In this document: positions 7,970 through 15,826 of the stretch, one piece after another
Position numbering within the stretch: the first letter of the stretch is position 1
Layout: each line of letters begins with the position of its first letter
Source: Saccharopolyspora phatthalungensis
GTDB taxonomy: Bacteria; Actinomycetota; Actinomycetes; Mycobacteriales; Pseudonocardiaceae
Assembly: GCF_014203395.1 (NCBI RefSeq)
Contig: NZ_JACHIW010000001.1
Span: 4,757,501-4,821,500, forward strand
Length of the DNA: 64,000 nucleotides
Direction: 5' to 3'
Notes under the pieces: model-generated
The model's input: the letters and a program-made list of their open reading frames with translations, nothing else
Databases searched by the model: none
Told to the model about the DNA's origin: nothing
Position numbers and translations under genes: made by a program

Positions 7970-8920
7970 ATGACCCTGCACGACGATCTCGGGACGGCTG
8001 TCCCGTCGGGCTTCGGTTCAGTGAGCGGTGCGCCGAACCTCCCGGACGATTTCACCACCACCTTCCGCAGCGAGTACGTCACTGTGGACGGACTTCGCCT
8101 GCACGCCGTGATCGGCGGGCAAGGACCCGCGCTGCTCCTTCTCGGCGGCTGGCCGCAGACCTGGTACGCATGGCGTTTCGTCATGCCGGCGCTGGCACGT
8201 GATTTCACCGTCGTCGCGGTTGACCCGCGTGGTGTCGGGCTGTCGGACAAGCCGAAGGACGGCTACGACTCGGCGACTCTGGCTACCGACATGGTCCGGC
8301 TCATGGACGCACTCGGGTACCCGAAGTTCGCGATGGTGGGACACGACATCGGGATGTGGACCGGATACGCGATGGCGGTGGACCACCCGGAACGACTCGA
8401 GCGTCTCGCCGTCGCCGAGGCCATCATCCCCGGTATCTCGCCCTCACCACCCCTGCTCGGCAGCCGATGGCTCAACGACTTCCTGTGGCACTTCAACTTC
8501 AACCGTGCCTTCGATGCCAACGAACGTCTGGTCCAAGGGCGCGAGGAGATCTACTTCGGCCACCAGTTCGCCACCAAGGCGGCGACCCCAACCGCGATCC
8601 CGCAGTACGCCGTCGACCACTACGTCGAGACGTTGCGGGATCCCGAGGCTCTGCGCGCGAGCTTCGACTACTACCGCGCCATCGACCAGACCATCGAGCA
8701 GAGCGAGGCGCGTAAGAAGCACAAACTGACCCTTCCGGTGCTGGCCATCGCCGGCGAGGACGCGTGCGGCGACAGCGTCGGCACCGAGATGCGCAGCGTC
8801 GCGGAGGACGTCATCAGTGTCGTGATCCCCCACTGTGGACACTATGTCGCCGAGGAGGCCCCTGACGCACTGCTGGACGCCCTGCGCGAGTTCCTCGCCC
8901 CCTACAAGCACTTCAGCTGA
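7970..8920 (+). CDS. Epoxide-hydrolase-like alpha/beta hydrolase
   Basis: A 316-residue alpha/beta hydrolase. The oxyanion-hole region is 'LLGGWPQTWYAWR' (about residues 57-69). The nucleophile elbow 'VGHDIG' carries Asp126, as in epoxide hydrolases and haloalkane dehalogenases rather than the Ser of esterases. The 'HCGHYVAEEAPD' segment near residue 285 supplies the catalytic His. A cap region with 'YFGHQF' and 'YYRA' tyrosines suits epoxide opening. GGAG lies 6 bases before the ATG. It is divergent from a TetR gene and followed by an aquaporin-like gene, suggesting a regulated detoxification pair. The substrate is not known. Confidence 0.85.
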   Translation: MTLHDDLGTAVPSGFGSVSGAPNLPDDFTTTFRSEYVTVDGLRLHAVIGGQGPALLLLGGWPQTWYAWRFVMPALARDFTVVAVDPRGVGLSDKPKDGYDSATLATDMVRLMDALGYPKFAMVGHDIGMWTGYAMAVDHPERLERLAVAEAIIPGISPSPPLLGSRWLNDFLWHFNFNRAFDANERLVQGREEIYFGHQFATKAATPTAIPQYAVDHYVETLRDPEALRASFDYYRAIDQTIEQSEARKKHKLTLPVLAIAGEDACGDSVGTEMRSVAEDVISVVIPHCGHYVAEEAPDALLDALREFLAPYKHFS

Positions 8921-8999
8921 GAACAACGCGCCCCGGAGCGGACCGCGCGCTCGATCCGCTCCGGGCCCCACGTCCTCGTGCACTTCGCGAAAGAGATCC

Positions 9000-9899
9000 A
9001 TGAGTGAGCGAACCAAGATGCCGACCAGGCCGTCCCTGTTCCGCCGGGCGAGCGCGGAGTTCATCGGCAGTGCGATGCTGGTCTTCCTCGGCGTCTCCGC
9101 GATCATCGCAGCCAACTGGATCGCCGGGCCCTTGTTGCAGGGGAAGTCGTGGGGCGGTCATGCGCTGCATAGCCTTTCCGGATTCGCCTTCGGTTACGTT
9201 GTCATGGCGATCATCGCTTCGCCGCTCGGCCGCATCAGTTCCCATTACAACCCGGCGATCACGTTCATGCGGTGGGTCGCCGGAGAACCCACGTACGTCG
9301 CCGTGATCTACTTCGCCGCGCAACTCGCCGGCTCCATCCCAGGTGCCTTCTTGTTGCTGCTGTGGGGTCGGCTCGGCGCGGATGTCGGCTACGGGGCCAC
9401 GACTCCGGCCCCTGGGGTAAGTCTCTGGGCGCCGATCGGGTCCGAGCTGATCAGCACGGCTCTTCTGGGATGCGCGGTGTTGGCTCTGACGAGCGGCCGC
9501 ATCAGCCTGCGGACCGGGTTCCACCTCATCCCCGCGCTGTACGGTGCGATGGCGGTTGTCGCCGTTCCGCTGTCGGGCCTGAGCACGAACCCGGCTCGCA
9601 CCTTCGGGCCGGCGGTCGTCTCCGGCATCTACGACCAGTTGTGGCTCTATCTTGTCGTGCCACCAGCCGGGGCCACTCTGGCACTGTGCATCAGCCGTGC
9701 CCGAGACTGTTACCGGTGCATCCGCTTTTGGGGCAAGGTGCAGTCAGATGTAGAAGGCTTGGGCGAGGACGGCTCGGCCTGCTCCAACCGCCACGCGGCC
9801 CGCGCCAGCACGCGCCGCTCAAGACGGCCTTCCTCGATCCGCTCGCTGATCGTCACCCGAATACCCTGCCAGAGGCGTTCAGCAAACTGGACGCCTTGA
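9000..9899 (+). CDS. MIP/aquaporin family channel
   Basis: A 299-residue membrane protein with six hydrophobic segments and both signature loops, 'SHYNPAITF' near residue 83 and 'STNPARTFGPAV' near 200. The two Asn-Pro-Ala motifs form the selectivity pore of aquaporins and aquaglyceroporins. The start is ATG at 9000, after the hydrolase stop and a weak AAGAGA site. The last 60 residues after 'CISRARDCYRCIRFWGKV' are basic and unlike family members, so the reading frame may run past the natural end through a local frameshift. Its pairing with an epoxide hydrolase suggests passage of a small polyol product (inference). Confidence 0.85.
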   Translation: MSERTKMPTRPSLFRRASAEFIGSAMLVFLGVSAIIAANWIAGPLLQGKSWGGHALHSLSGFAFGYVVMAIIASPLGRISSHYNPAITFMRWVAGEPTYVAVIYFAAQLAGSIPGAFLLLLWGRLGADVGYGATTPAPGVSLWAPIGSELISTALLGCAVLALTSGRISLRTGFHLIPALYGAMAVVAVPLSGLSTNPARTFGPAVVSGIYDQLWLYLVVPPAGATLALCISRARDCYRCIRFWGKVQSDVEGLGEDGSACSNRHAARASTRRSRRPSSIRSLIVTRIPCQRRSANWTP

Positions 9900-9919
9900 C
9901 GGTGTTCTCCGGCCCACTG

Positions 9920-10288
9920 CTACACGCACTGGAGCGAGAAGCCGGGCCCACGTCCAGCGGTGATCCCGTGTCGGTGGCCTGTTGTAGGTTCGCAGGTGGC
10001 TGTGGCGCCAGCCCATCCGGGCTCGTACCCCGCCCACGCCGGGACGAGCGTGTGAGGAAAAGGCGTCCTCGAACTCAACGCCGTAGCGGGCCCTGATCGT
10101 TGACGTGGCTCGTCGGCGAGATTCAGTGCGTCGGCTGTCGATCTCGCCGGGAAAACAAGGCAGCGCCTCGGCCTCACCGGCAGCGATCGCACGTGCTGCT
10201 GGCGGGACTGCTTCCGAAGCGTCTCGGTGGCATTGGCGATGAGGTCGTGTTCGGCGCGGTACTGTGCGTGCTGCCGTTCGGTGGTCAC
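9920..10288 (-). CDS. Hypothetical protein
   Basis: A 122-residue frame with an unusually strong ribosome binding site: a GGAGGGGG run 4 bases before GTG at 10288. The first 45 residues ('TTERQHAQYRAEHDLIANA' and after) look like a real polar helical protein. The remainder is arginine- and proline-rich and may be out of frame. It lies downstream of the small Gly/Asp-rich membrane protein on the same strand and converges on the aquaporin gene. No family was recognised. A frameshifted short gene is a likely alternative. Confidence 0.35.
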   Translation of the reverse strand: MTTERQHAQYRAEHDLIANATETLRKQSRQQHVRSLPVRPRRCLVFPARSTADALNLADEPRQRSGPATALSSRTPFPHTLVPAWAGYEPGWAGATATCEPTTGHRHGITAGRGPGFSLQCV

Positions 10289-10369
10289 GGCGCCCCCTCC
10301 TGGCGGTAGTTGGGGTAGGGCAGCGGGAGCAGACGCAAGACGGTTGCCCACGGCTCGGCGTTTTGGGAT

Positions 10370-10582
10370 TCAGTCGCCACCGCCACCCCCGTCACCACCG
10401 CCGCCACCCCCGTCACCACCGTCACCACCGCCGTCGCCGTCCAAGTCGATGGGCATGTCGAAATCCAGCGGGGTTGACCACTCTGGCGGCGGCGTGACCG
10501 GGCGGACCCGGTCCCAGTAGATAGCCCCAGCCAGGGCGAGCAGAGCAACTACCAGGGCGAGTAGTGGCCACAGGTCGCTCAT
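10370..10582 (-). CDS. Small membrane protein with Gly/Asp-rich tail
   Basis: A 70-residue protein with one N-terminal transmembrane helix (about residues 5-22, 'LLALVVALLALAGAIYW') and a tail of Asp-Gly-Gly repeats from residue 47 to the end. A G-rich site precedes the ATG. The frame is open further upstream to 10654, but that extension looks non-coding. No family was recognised. The strand bias and the repeat being encoded by GC-rich triplets make a low-complexity artefact possible, but the hydrophobic helix supports a real gene. Confidence 0.5.
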   Translation of the reverse strand: MSDLWPLLALVVALLALAGAIYWDRVRPVTPPPEWSTPLDFDMPIDLDGDGGGDGGDGGGGGGDGGGGGD

Positions 10583-10735
10583 GCTGCCCCCATTTCGAGC
10601 GCCAAGCGCTGCCCCAAATCGAGCAGCAATAGTCCATCGTAGGAACTGCCGCAATCGCTACAACGGACCGGCCACGGCGAGTGTCGCGAACGTAAGGACA
10701 CTCGGTCCAGGAGCGCGGCGAAGGCCCGTCGAGCT

Positions 10736-11923
10736 TCATTGGCCGCTGGTCCATACCGGATGTCCGTCGATGGTGATCTGTATGTCGTGTAGGTACGGCG
10801 CCAGCGCATCGAGGTCGACAGTGACGCCGAGGCCCGGCTTCTCGGGCGCCGAGACGAGGCCGTCTTCGTCGCGTTCGAGGCGGTCGGGGGTGACCGCCTG
10901 GGCGAGGGGACTCAGCGCGACCGGGTATTCGCACCATCGGTGCCGCCGTAGCCCGGCATAGGGTTGCAGCGCTGCCGAAAGAGCCAGGTGTGAGGTGAAC
11001 GTGTGGTTCACGTATGTCACGCCACGGTGGTCGGCGTGCTGGGCCACCTCGTACGCCGGGTGAATTCCGCCGACGCGGCCGGTGTCGATCTGGATATAGG
11101 CAACTTTGCCGTAGTCGATCAGGTGCCGGGCCATGTGCGGGTTGTGCGAGGACTCTCCGGCGGCGAGCCGAGGGCCACGGCTGGGATCGGTCGATGCCGA
11201 GATCGCGGCGTAGGCATCGAATGCCGAGCCGGTGAACGGCTCTTCGAGCCAGGTCGCGTCGACGTCCACGAGAACATCCCAACGGGCGCGAACGGCGTCG
11301 ACGTCGGTGCGCCAGACCTGGCCGGCGTCCACCATGAGGGCCGTGTCGTTGCCGAGTCCGTTACGCGCCGCGAAGAGATGTGCCGCGTCGTCGTTCGGTG
11401 TGCCGTGGCCGAAGGGGCCCCACCCGAATTTCGCCGCGACGAATCCCTGGCTGCGGATTTCTCGTGCACGGTCGTAGGTTTCGTCCGGTGTGTCACCGAA
11501 AAGGATTGAGGCGTAAGGAATTCGCCCGTGGCTGCGGTCGTAGCCGAGCAGCGACCAGACGGGAACGTCGCGGCGTTTGCCGAGCAGATCCCACAACGCC
11601 ATCTCGATGCCTGAGTAGGTGTGGGATGCCTGAAGCACGTCCATGCTGCGATAGGTCACATCTGCCGAGATGGCGAGGATGTCCTCGGGCTTGTCGAGGC
11701 GACGGCCGAGTACCGAGGCGGACACCGGCTGGCAGGCGCCATGGGACGGCGGTGTCATGAACGCCGCTATCGAGACCAACGGCGATGCCTCGCACTCTCC
11801 CCAGCCGATGTCGTCACCGGAACGCACTCGGACGAGGAGTGCATCCTGGCTCCCGTCCACCGCCGTGGTCACCGTCGGCATGCTCGCGTAGAAGAAATCC
11901 ACGGCGTCGATCCGCACGGGCAC
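10736..11923 (-). CDS. Enolase-superfamily (mandelate racemase/muconate lactonizing) enzyme
   Basis: A 395-residue protein with an N-terminal capping domain and a C-terminal (beta/alpha)7-beta barrel. Metal ligands are visible as 'MVDAGQVW' (Asp), 'WLEEPF' (Glu) and 'LAAGESS' (Glu). Catalytic candidates are the Lys of 'VAAKFGWGP' and the Asp/His of 'IQIDTGRVGG' and 'VNHTFTSHLA'. Members abstract a proton alpha to a carboxylate to dehydrate, racemise or cycloisomerise. A palindrome also found at the DapA-like gene lies 27 bases upstream of its start, so it probably belongs to the same GntR regulon. The exact substrate is unknown; a carboxylated or amino-acid-derived compound is inferred. Confidence 0.85.
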   Translation of the reverse strand: MPVRIDAVDFFYASMPTVTTAVDGSQDALLVRVRSGDDIGWGECEASPLVSIAAFMTPPSHGACQPVSASVLGRRLDKPEDILAISADVTYRSMDVLQASHTYSGIEMALWDLLGKRRDVPVWSLLGYDRSHGRIPYASILFGDTPDETYDRAREIRSQGFVAAKFGWGPFGHGTPNDDAAHLFAARNGLGNDTALMVDAGQVWRTDVDAVRARWDVLVDVDATWLEEPFTGSAFDAYAAISASTDPSRGPRLAAGESSHNPHMARHLIDYGKVAYIQIDTGRVGGIHPAYEVAQHADHRGVTYVNHTFTSHLALSAALQPYAGLRRHRWCEYPVALSPLAQAVTPDRLERDEDGLVSAPEKPGLGVTVDLDALAPYLHDIQITIDGHPVWTSGQ

Positions 11924-11950
11924 ACCTTTCCACGAAGCTACAGATTATAG

Positions 11951-11962
11951 ATTATCGTTAGT
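11951..11962. promoter_or_regulatory. GntR operator candidate (site 1)
   Basis: ATTATCGTTAGT at 11951-11962 matches the perfect palindrome ATTATCGATAAT (12968-12979) at 10 of 12 bases. It lies upstream of the minus-strand enolase-superfamily gene, in an AT-rich island that contrasts with the surrounding GC-rich DNA. Confidence 0.5.
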
Positions 11963-12111
11963 TGGTGCGACTGTCGAGCGGTCACAGTCATCTCGGTGCG
12001 CAGCGCCGACGAGTTACAAGCAAGTTGATCCCGTCGTCGCTGGTACTCCTGGTGCTGTTGTTGCCAGTGTCCTTGATCGCCGTCGGTGTGTCGTTGTGGC
12101 GCGCGGGCTGG

Positions 12112-12807
12112 TCAGTCGGACTGGCCGCGCAGTTGCTCGGTCGGATGCTCGATGATGTGCTCGTGCATCACCTCGTCGATGGTGCCCGGGTCGTCACTGC
12201 GAATGGCGTCGAGGATCGCCTGATGATCGTCGACGACGACCGTTGGGGACTCGAGCCGTGTCGACATCCGGTAGATCTGCGCGCGGATCCGCGAATGCAC
12301 GCTGTGCCAGAGCCGGATGGCCTGCTCCGAACCGGAGAGGTGCACCATCGTCTGATGGAACTGCACGTCCAGCTCGTTGACGGTGCGGAGGTCGTCGATC
12401 GCGGCGGCGTCGCGCATCCGGCCCACGATGTCGTCCAGTTCCGAGAGGAGTTGCTCTCGCCGGGTGGCAGCGCTCTTCTTGACGCCGAACGTCTCGATCG
12501 CGAGCCGCACCGGGAGCAACAGGTTGACGATGTCCTCGGCGCTGATGTCGGTGACGAAGACGCCTCGGTTCGGGAAATGCTCGACGAGGCCCTCGTTCTC
12601 GAGCTGGCGCAACGCTTCGCGGATCGGGGCGGGGGAGACCCCGAACCTGGCCGCCAGGTCATCCTGCTTGAGTTGGGTGCCCGCGGTCAGGGAGCCGGTG
12701 ACAATGTCTTCACGCAGCGTCGCGACAATCGCCTCGCGCACCGAAGTTACAGGTAGGGATTGCCTGTGACCACCGGCAGGCACCGCAGTTGCGGACAACG
12801 TCGTCAC
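12112..12807 (-). CDS. GntR family regulator with FCD domain
   Basis: A 231-residue FadR-subfamily regulator. The winged helix is at about residues 20-88 ('VREAIVATLREDIVTGSL', 'LAARFGVSPAPIREALRQLE', 'NRGVFVT'). A helical FCD ligand-binding domain follows, with 'DVQFHQTMVHLSG' and 'DDHQAILDAIRSDD', whose Asp/His residues usually bind a metal that contacts carboxylate ligands. The start is GTG at 12807. It lies between the catabolic operon and the divergent enolase-superfamily gene. Three near-identical palindromes in this locus are its likely operators, so it probably represses these genes until the substrate or an intermediate binds. Confidence 0.9.
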   Translation of the reverse strand: MTTLSATAVPAGGHRQSLPVTSVREAIVATLREDIVTGSLTAGTQLKQDDLAARFGVSPAPIREALRQLENEGLVEHFPNRGVFVTDISAEDIVNLLLPVRLAIETFGVKKSAATRREQLLSELDDIVGRMRDAAAIDDLRTVNELDVQFHQTMVHLSGSEQAIRLWHSVHSRIRAQIYRMSTRLESPTVVVDDHQAILDAIRSDDPGTIDEVMHEHIIEHPTEQLRGQSD

Positions 12808-12885
12808 GACCTCTCTTCTGGACTCGTACAGCTGCCCCCGTCGAGCCCATCAGGCCCGCGGAGTTCCATGGTATGAGGATAATCG

Positions 12886-12897
12886 TTTATCGATAGT
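12886..12897. promoter_or_regulatory. GntR operator candidate (site 2)
   Basis: TTTATCGATAGT at 12886-12897 matches ATTATCGATAAT at 10 of 12 bases. It sits in the spacer between the divergent GntR gene and the DapA-like gene, close to the GntR promoter, and suggests autoregulation. Confidence 0.5.
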
Positions 12898-12967
12898 CGT
12901 GATCCAGTATCGCAGTCGTCCCCCGGGGGCGGGCATGCGGGCAGCCTCGCGGGTTGACAGGGAACAG

Positions 12968-12979
12968 ATTATCGATAAT
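12968..12979. promoter_or_regulatory. GntR operator candidate (site 3, perfect palindrome)
   Basis: ATTATCGATAAT at 12968-12979 is a perfect 12-base palindrome, 33 bases before the start of the DapA-like gene, where repressor binding would block the operon promoter. Sites 1 and 2 are near copies. Confidence 0.6.
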
Positions 12980-13012
12980 AGTTCGCTCTGCCGCTTCGAG
13001 GAAGGGACCTCA

Positions 13013-13909
13013 ATGACATCCGTCACCACCCTCCACGGGATCCTCATCGCGCTCGCCACCCCGTTCTCCGAGGACGGTGCGGTCGACGAGCCGCGTCTGC
13101 GCAGCCACGTCTCGGACTTGGTGGACGCCGGAGTGCACGGCATCATCCCGTGCGGGAGCACCGGTGAATTCATCAATCTGACCAAGGACGAGCGCAAGCT
13201 CGTCACCGAGATCGTCATCGACGAGGTGGCCGGCCGTATCCCGGTTGTGCCGCACACGGGCGCGCTGCACACCGCCGAGGTGATCGAACTAAGCCAGCAC
13301 GCCAAGGACAAAGGCGCGGCGGCGATCATGGTCATCCCGCCGTATTTCGAGCCCAACACCTGGGCCGAGGTGCTGGCCCACTTCCAGAAGATCTCGGATT
13401 CGGTCGACCTGCCGATCATGTACTACCACATTCCGGAGACGACCGGGCTGGACCTGACGATCGATCAGTTCAAGGAGCTCGCCGCGATCCCGAACGTCAC
13501 GTATATGAAGGAGTCTTCCGGCAATCTCAGCCTCCTGGTCGAATTGCTCGAAGACCCGGAGATCGACATCAAGGTCTTCAACGGCTGGGACGAAGTCACC
13601 CTGGCCACCTACGCGGTCGGCGCGGTCGGCTCGGTATGGGGCGCCGCCAATTACTTCCCCGCCCTCGCGGTCGCACTGTACGAAACCGCAGTGGTCAAGA
13701 ATGACATCGCCGCCGCACGCGAGATCTGGTCGACGATCTGGAAACTGGAGCAGCCGGTCCTGTCCGGCGGTTACGTGCAGAACGTCAAGGCGGCGCTGGC
13801 CGCGGCGGGCAAGCCGGTCGGCGATCCACGCCCGCCGGCCCTGCCCGCAACGCCCGGGACCGTCGAGGCCCTCACCACGGCTCTTGCGGCCGCCGGCCTG
13901 AAGGGCTGA
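13013..13909 (+). CDS. Dihydrodipicolinate synthase (DapA)-family lyase/aldolase
   Basis: A 298-residue class I aldolase-type TIM barrel. The pyruvate-binding 'CGSTGEF' is near residues 44-50, the conserved Tyr in 'MYYHIPETTG' near 137, and the Schiff-base Lys in 'VTYMKESSGN' near 165. The full set suggests an active lyase, hydratase or aldolase acting on a 2-oxo acid. The frame is open back to 12899, but GAAGGGA before the ATG at 13013 decides the start. It is the first gene of a long plus-strand operon and is preceded by a perfect GntR palindrome. A catabolic role, not lysine synthesis, is inferred from the neighbours. Confidence 0.9.
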   Translation: MTSVTTLHGILIALATPFSEDGAVDEPRLRSHVSDLVDAGVHGIIPCGSTGEFINLTKDERKLVTEIVIDEVAGRIPVVPHTGALHTAEVIELSQHAKDKGAAAIMVIPPYFEPNTWAEVLAHFQKISDSVDLPIMYYHIPETTGLDLTIDQFKELAAIPNVTYMKESSGNLSLLVELLEDPEIDIKVFNGWDEVTLATYAVGAVGSVWGAANYFPALAVALYETAVVKNDIAAAREIWSTIWKLEQPVLSGGYVQNVKAALAAAGKPVGDPRPPALPATPGTVEALTTALAAAGLKG

Positions 13910-13913
13910 GGCA

Positions 13914-15044
13914 ATGGCGTCCATCGCACGCATCAAAGTGCGCGGTATCGGTCCGGAGATCCCACGAACCACCTGGGCCAACATGCCGCCGCAACTCATG
14001 TTGATGACACTTGTCGAGATCGAAGACTCCGACGGCGCCGTCGGCTACGGCATGGCGCAGAGCTATGGAGCGGGTCAGTACGACCACTCCAACTTCGAGT
14101 CCATTCGCCCGTTGCTTCAGTTCGTCATCGGCAAGGAAGCCGCCAACATCGAGGCGCGATGGCACGATCTGCACACCGTCATCACTCCCGCGACGCCCGG
14201 CACCGTGGCAGCGGTCGACATCGCGCTGTGGGATCTCGCCGCGAAAAGGGCGGGCTTGCCGCTTTACCGCTACCTCGGTGGAGCGCGGGATGAGATGCCG
14301 GCGTATGCGTCGACGGCGCAACTCGACACCGTCAGCGACTATCTCAAACATCTCGAGGAGATGGCCGACGAGGGGTTCACCGCCGTCAAATTCCACGCGT
14401 GGAATGTGCCCGAACGTGACCTGGAAATGTTGCGGGCGGCGCACCAGGAATTCGGCGACACGCTGACGCTCATGCACGACGCGGAAAACCGTTACGACTA
14501 TTGGGGTGCGCTGCGAGTCGGCCGTGAACTCAGTGGCATGAATTTCCGCTGGTTCGAGGCGCCGTTCAAGGATTACGACTTGAACAGTTACCGTCGGCTG
14601 CGTGAGCGGATCGACGTACCGATTGTGCCGCATGGCCTCTGGCTGCTCGATCTGCAAGAGTTCTATACCTACGCGGCCCAGGGCCCGTGGGACGCGGTGC
14701 GGTTCGACGCCACGATGAGCGGTGGCATTTCACAGGCCCGCAAACTGGTTGCACTGGCGGACTGTCTTGGCCTGCCGGCCGAGCAGCAGAGCTGGGGCTA
14801 TTCCTTTATCCAAGCCGCCGCATTGCACATCGGGCTGTCGAATCTGTCGAGCAGTTACTTCGAATCGCCGGTGCCGTACGAGGCCTACGAATACGGCATC
14901 CTGAACCCGATCCGCGTCGGTAAGGACGGAATGGTTCGCCCGCCGTCGGGCAACGGGCTGGGACTCGATATCGATTGGCCGGCAATGGATGCGGCCACGC
15001 TCGTCTCGTACGAGACGAGCAGTTCGACGGTCGTCGCGGCATGA
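13914..15044 (+). CDS. Atypical enolase-superfamily (MR/MLE) enzyme
   Basis: A 376-residue MR/MLE-fold protein, the second in the locus. Lys-x-His 'VKFHAW' ends the second barrel strand, 'LMHDAEN' gives the first metal Asp and 'RWFEAPF' the second Glu. Where most members have Gly-Glu as the third ligand, it reads 'VPIVPHGLW', so the third metal position is not a Glu. 'RFDATMSGGIS' retains the Asp of the Asp-His dyad, but the expected His position reads 'SWGYSF'. It may use a different metal sphere or catalyse a distinct reaction. It begins 4 bases after the DapA-like stop and ends with an ATGA overlap with the SDR gene. Confidence 0.8.
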   Translation: MASIARIKVRGIGPEIPRTTWANMPPQLMLMTLVEIEDSDGAVGYGMAQSYGAGQYDHSNFESIRPLLQFVIGKEAANIEARWHDLHTVITPATPGTVAAVDIALWDLAAKRAGLPLYRYLGGARDEMPAYASTAQLDTVSDYLKHLEEMADEGFTAVKFHAWNVPERDLEMLRAAHQEFGDTLTLMHDAENRYDYWGALRVGRELSGMNFRWFEAPFKDYDLNSYRRLRERIDVPIVPHGLWLLDLQEFYTYAAQGPWDAVRFDATMSGGISQARKLVALADCLGLPAEQQSWGYSFIQAAALHIGLSNLSSSYFESPVPYEAYEYGILNPIRVGKDGMVRPPSGNGLGLDIDWPAMDAATLVSYETSSSTVVAA

Positions 15045-15826
15045 ACACCATCGGTTCGCCCGAGCGCCTCGTCGTGGTGACGGGAGCGGCCAGCGGCATC
15101 GGGAGAGCGGTGGTCGAGGCGCAGCTGGCTCTCGGCGCACGAGTCATCGGCGTCGACATCCAGGCATTGGCGCCGTCTCCGGAGCAGGCGAAGGCCATCG
15201 ACAATGGCCAACTGCTCGCGGTACAGCTCGACGTCCGCGACTCTGCCGCGGTGGATGCGGTGTTCGACGGGATCGTCGAGCGAGGTGAACGACTCACCGG
15301 CCTGGTGAGCTGCGCCGGGGTCGACGACGGCGGGCCAAGCCATGAGTTCGGAGACGACGCGTTCCGACGTGTTGTGGAGATCAACCTCTTTGGCACGTTC
15401 TACCTGTGCCGAGGCGCGCTGCGCACGTTCGTCAGCCAGGAGACCTCTGGGGCGATCGTATGCATCTCGTCGCCCTTCGCGACCGTGTCGCCCCCAGGCG
15501 GCGTGGCTGCCTACGCCTCGTCGAAGGGTGGGGTCTCCGCGCTCACCCGCAACCTTGCGGTGGAGTACGCGAGTCGTGGCATCAGAGTCAACTCGGTGAC
15601 TCCTGGCGCCACTGAGACGCCGCTTATGTGGGCCAATGCTGATCCCGCCACGGTGCCACGGATGCGCCAGCAGATCGCGGGCGAGGTTCCGCTGGGCCGT
15701 ATCGCCGACCCATCGGAACCCGCCGCGGCCGTCAGCTGGCTGTTGAGTGACGCGGCGTCCTACGTCACGGGCGCCACGATCACGTGCGACGGGGGCGTGC
15801 TCGCGGCCGGGGTGCTGACGTTGTGA
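15041..15826 (+). CDS. SDR family oxidoreductase
   Basis: A 261-residue classical short-chain dehydrogenase. It has the cofactor motif 'TGAASGIG' (about residues 14-21) with an acidic 'GVDIQ' at the end of beta-2, favouring NAD(H). The catalytic Ser lies in 'VCISSPF' and the Tyr/Lys in 'AAYASSKGG', with a C-terminal 'YVTGATITCDGG'. Translation is coupled to the preceding gene by an ATGA overlap and to the next by GTGA. It probably oxidises or reduces a hydroxy/keto group in the catabolic pathway. Substrate unknown. Confidence 0.9.
   Translation: MNTIGSPERLVVVTGAASGIGRAVVEAQLALGARVIGVDIQALAPSPEQAKAIDNGQLLAVQLDVRDSAAVDAVFDGIVERGERLTGLVSCAGVDDGGPSHEFGDDAFRRVVEINLFGTFYLCRGALRTFVSQETSGAIVCISSPFATVSPPGGVAAYASSKGGVSALTRNLAVEYASRGIRVNSVTPGATETPLMWANADPATVPRMRQQIAGEVPLGRIADPSEPAAAVSWLLSDAASYVTGATITCDGGVLAAGVLTL

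Noticed and set aside
7768..8250. Long N-terminal extension of the TetR reading frame
   Set aside because: It overlaps the divergent hydrolase gene and lacks TetR-family similarity. GAGGAGG before 7767 sets the start.
10370..10450. Short GC-rich direct repeats as a possible repeat array
   Set aside because: They are codon-level Gly/Asp repeats within a small membrane protein gene, with no spacers.
11962..12111. Hydrophobic plus-strand frame ('SSLVLLVLLLPVSLIAVG') as a small membrane protein
   Set aside because: It has no ribosome binding site and runs on into the antisense of the GntR gene. A remnant cannot be excluded.
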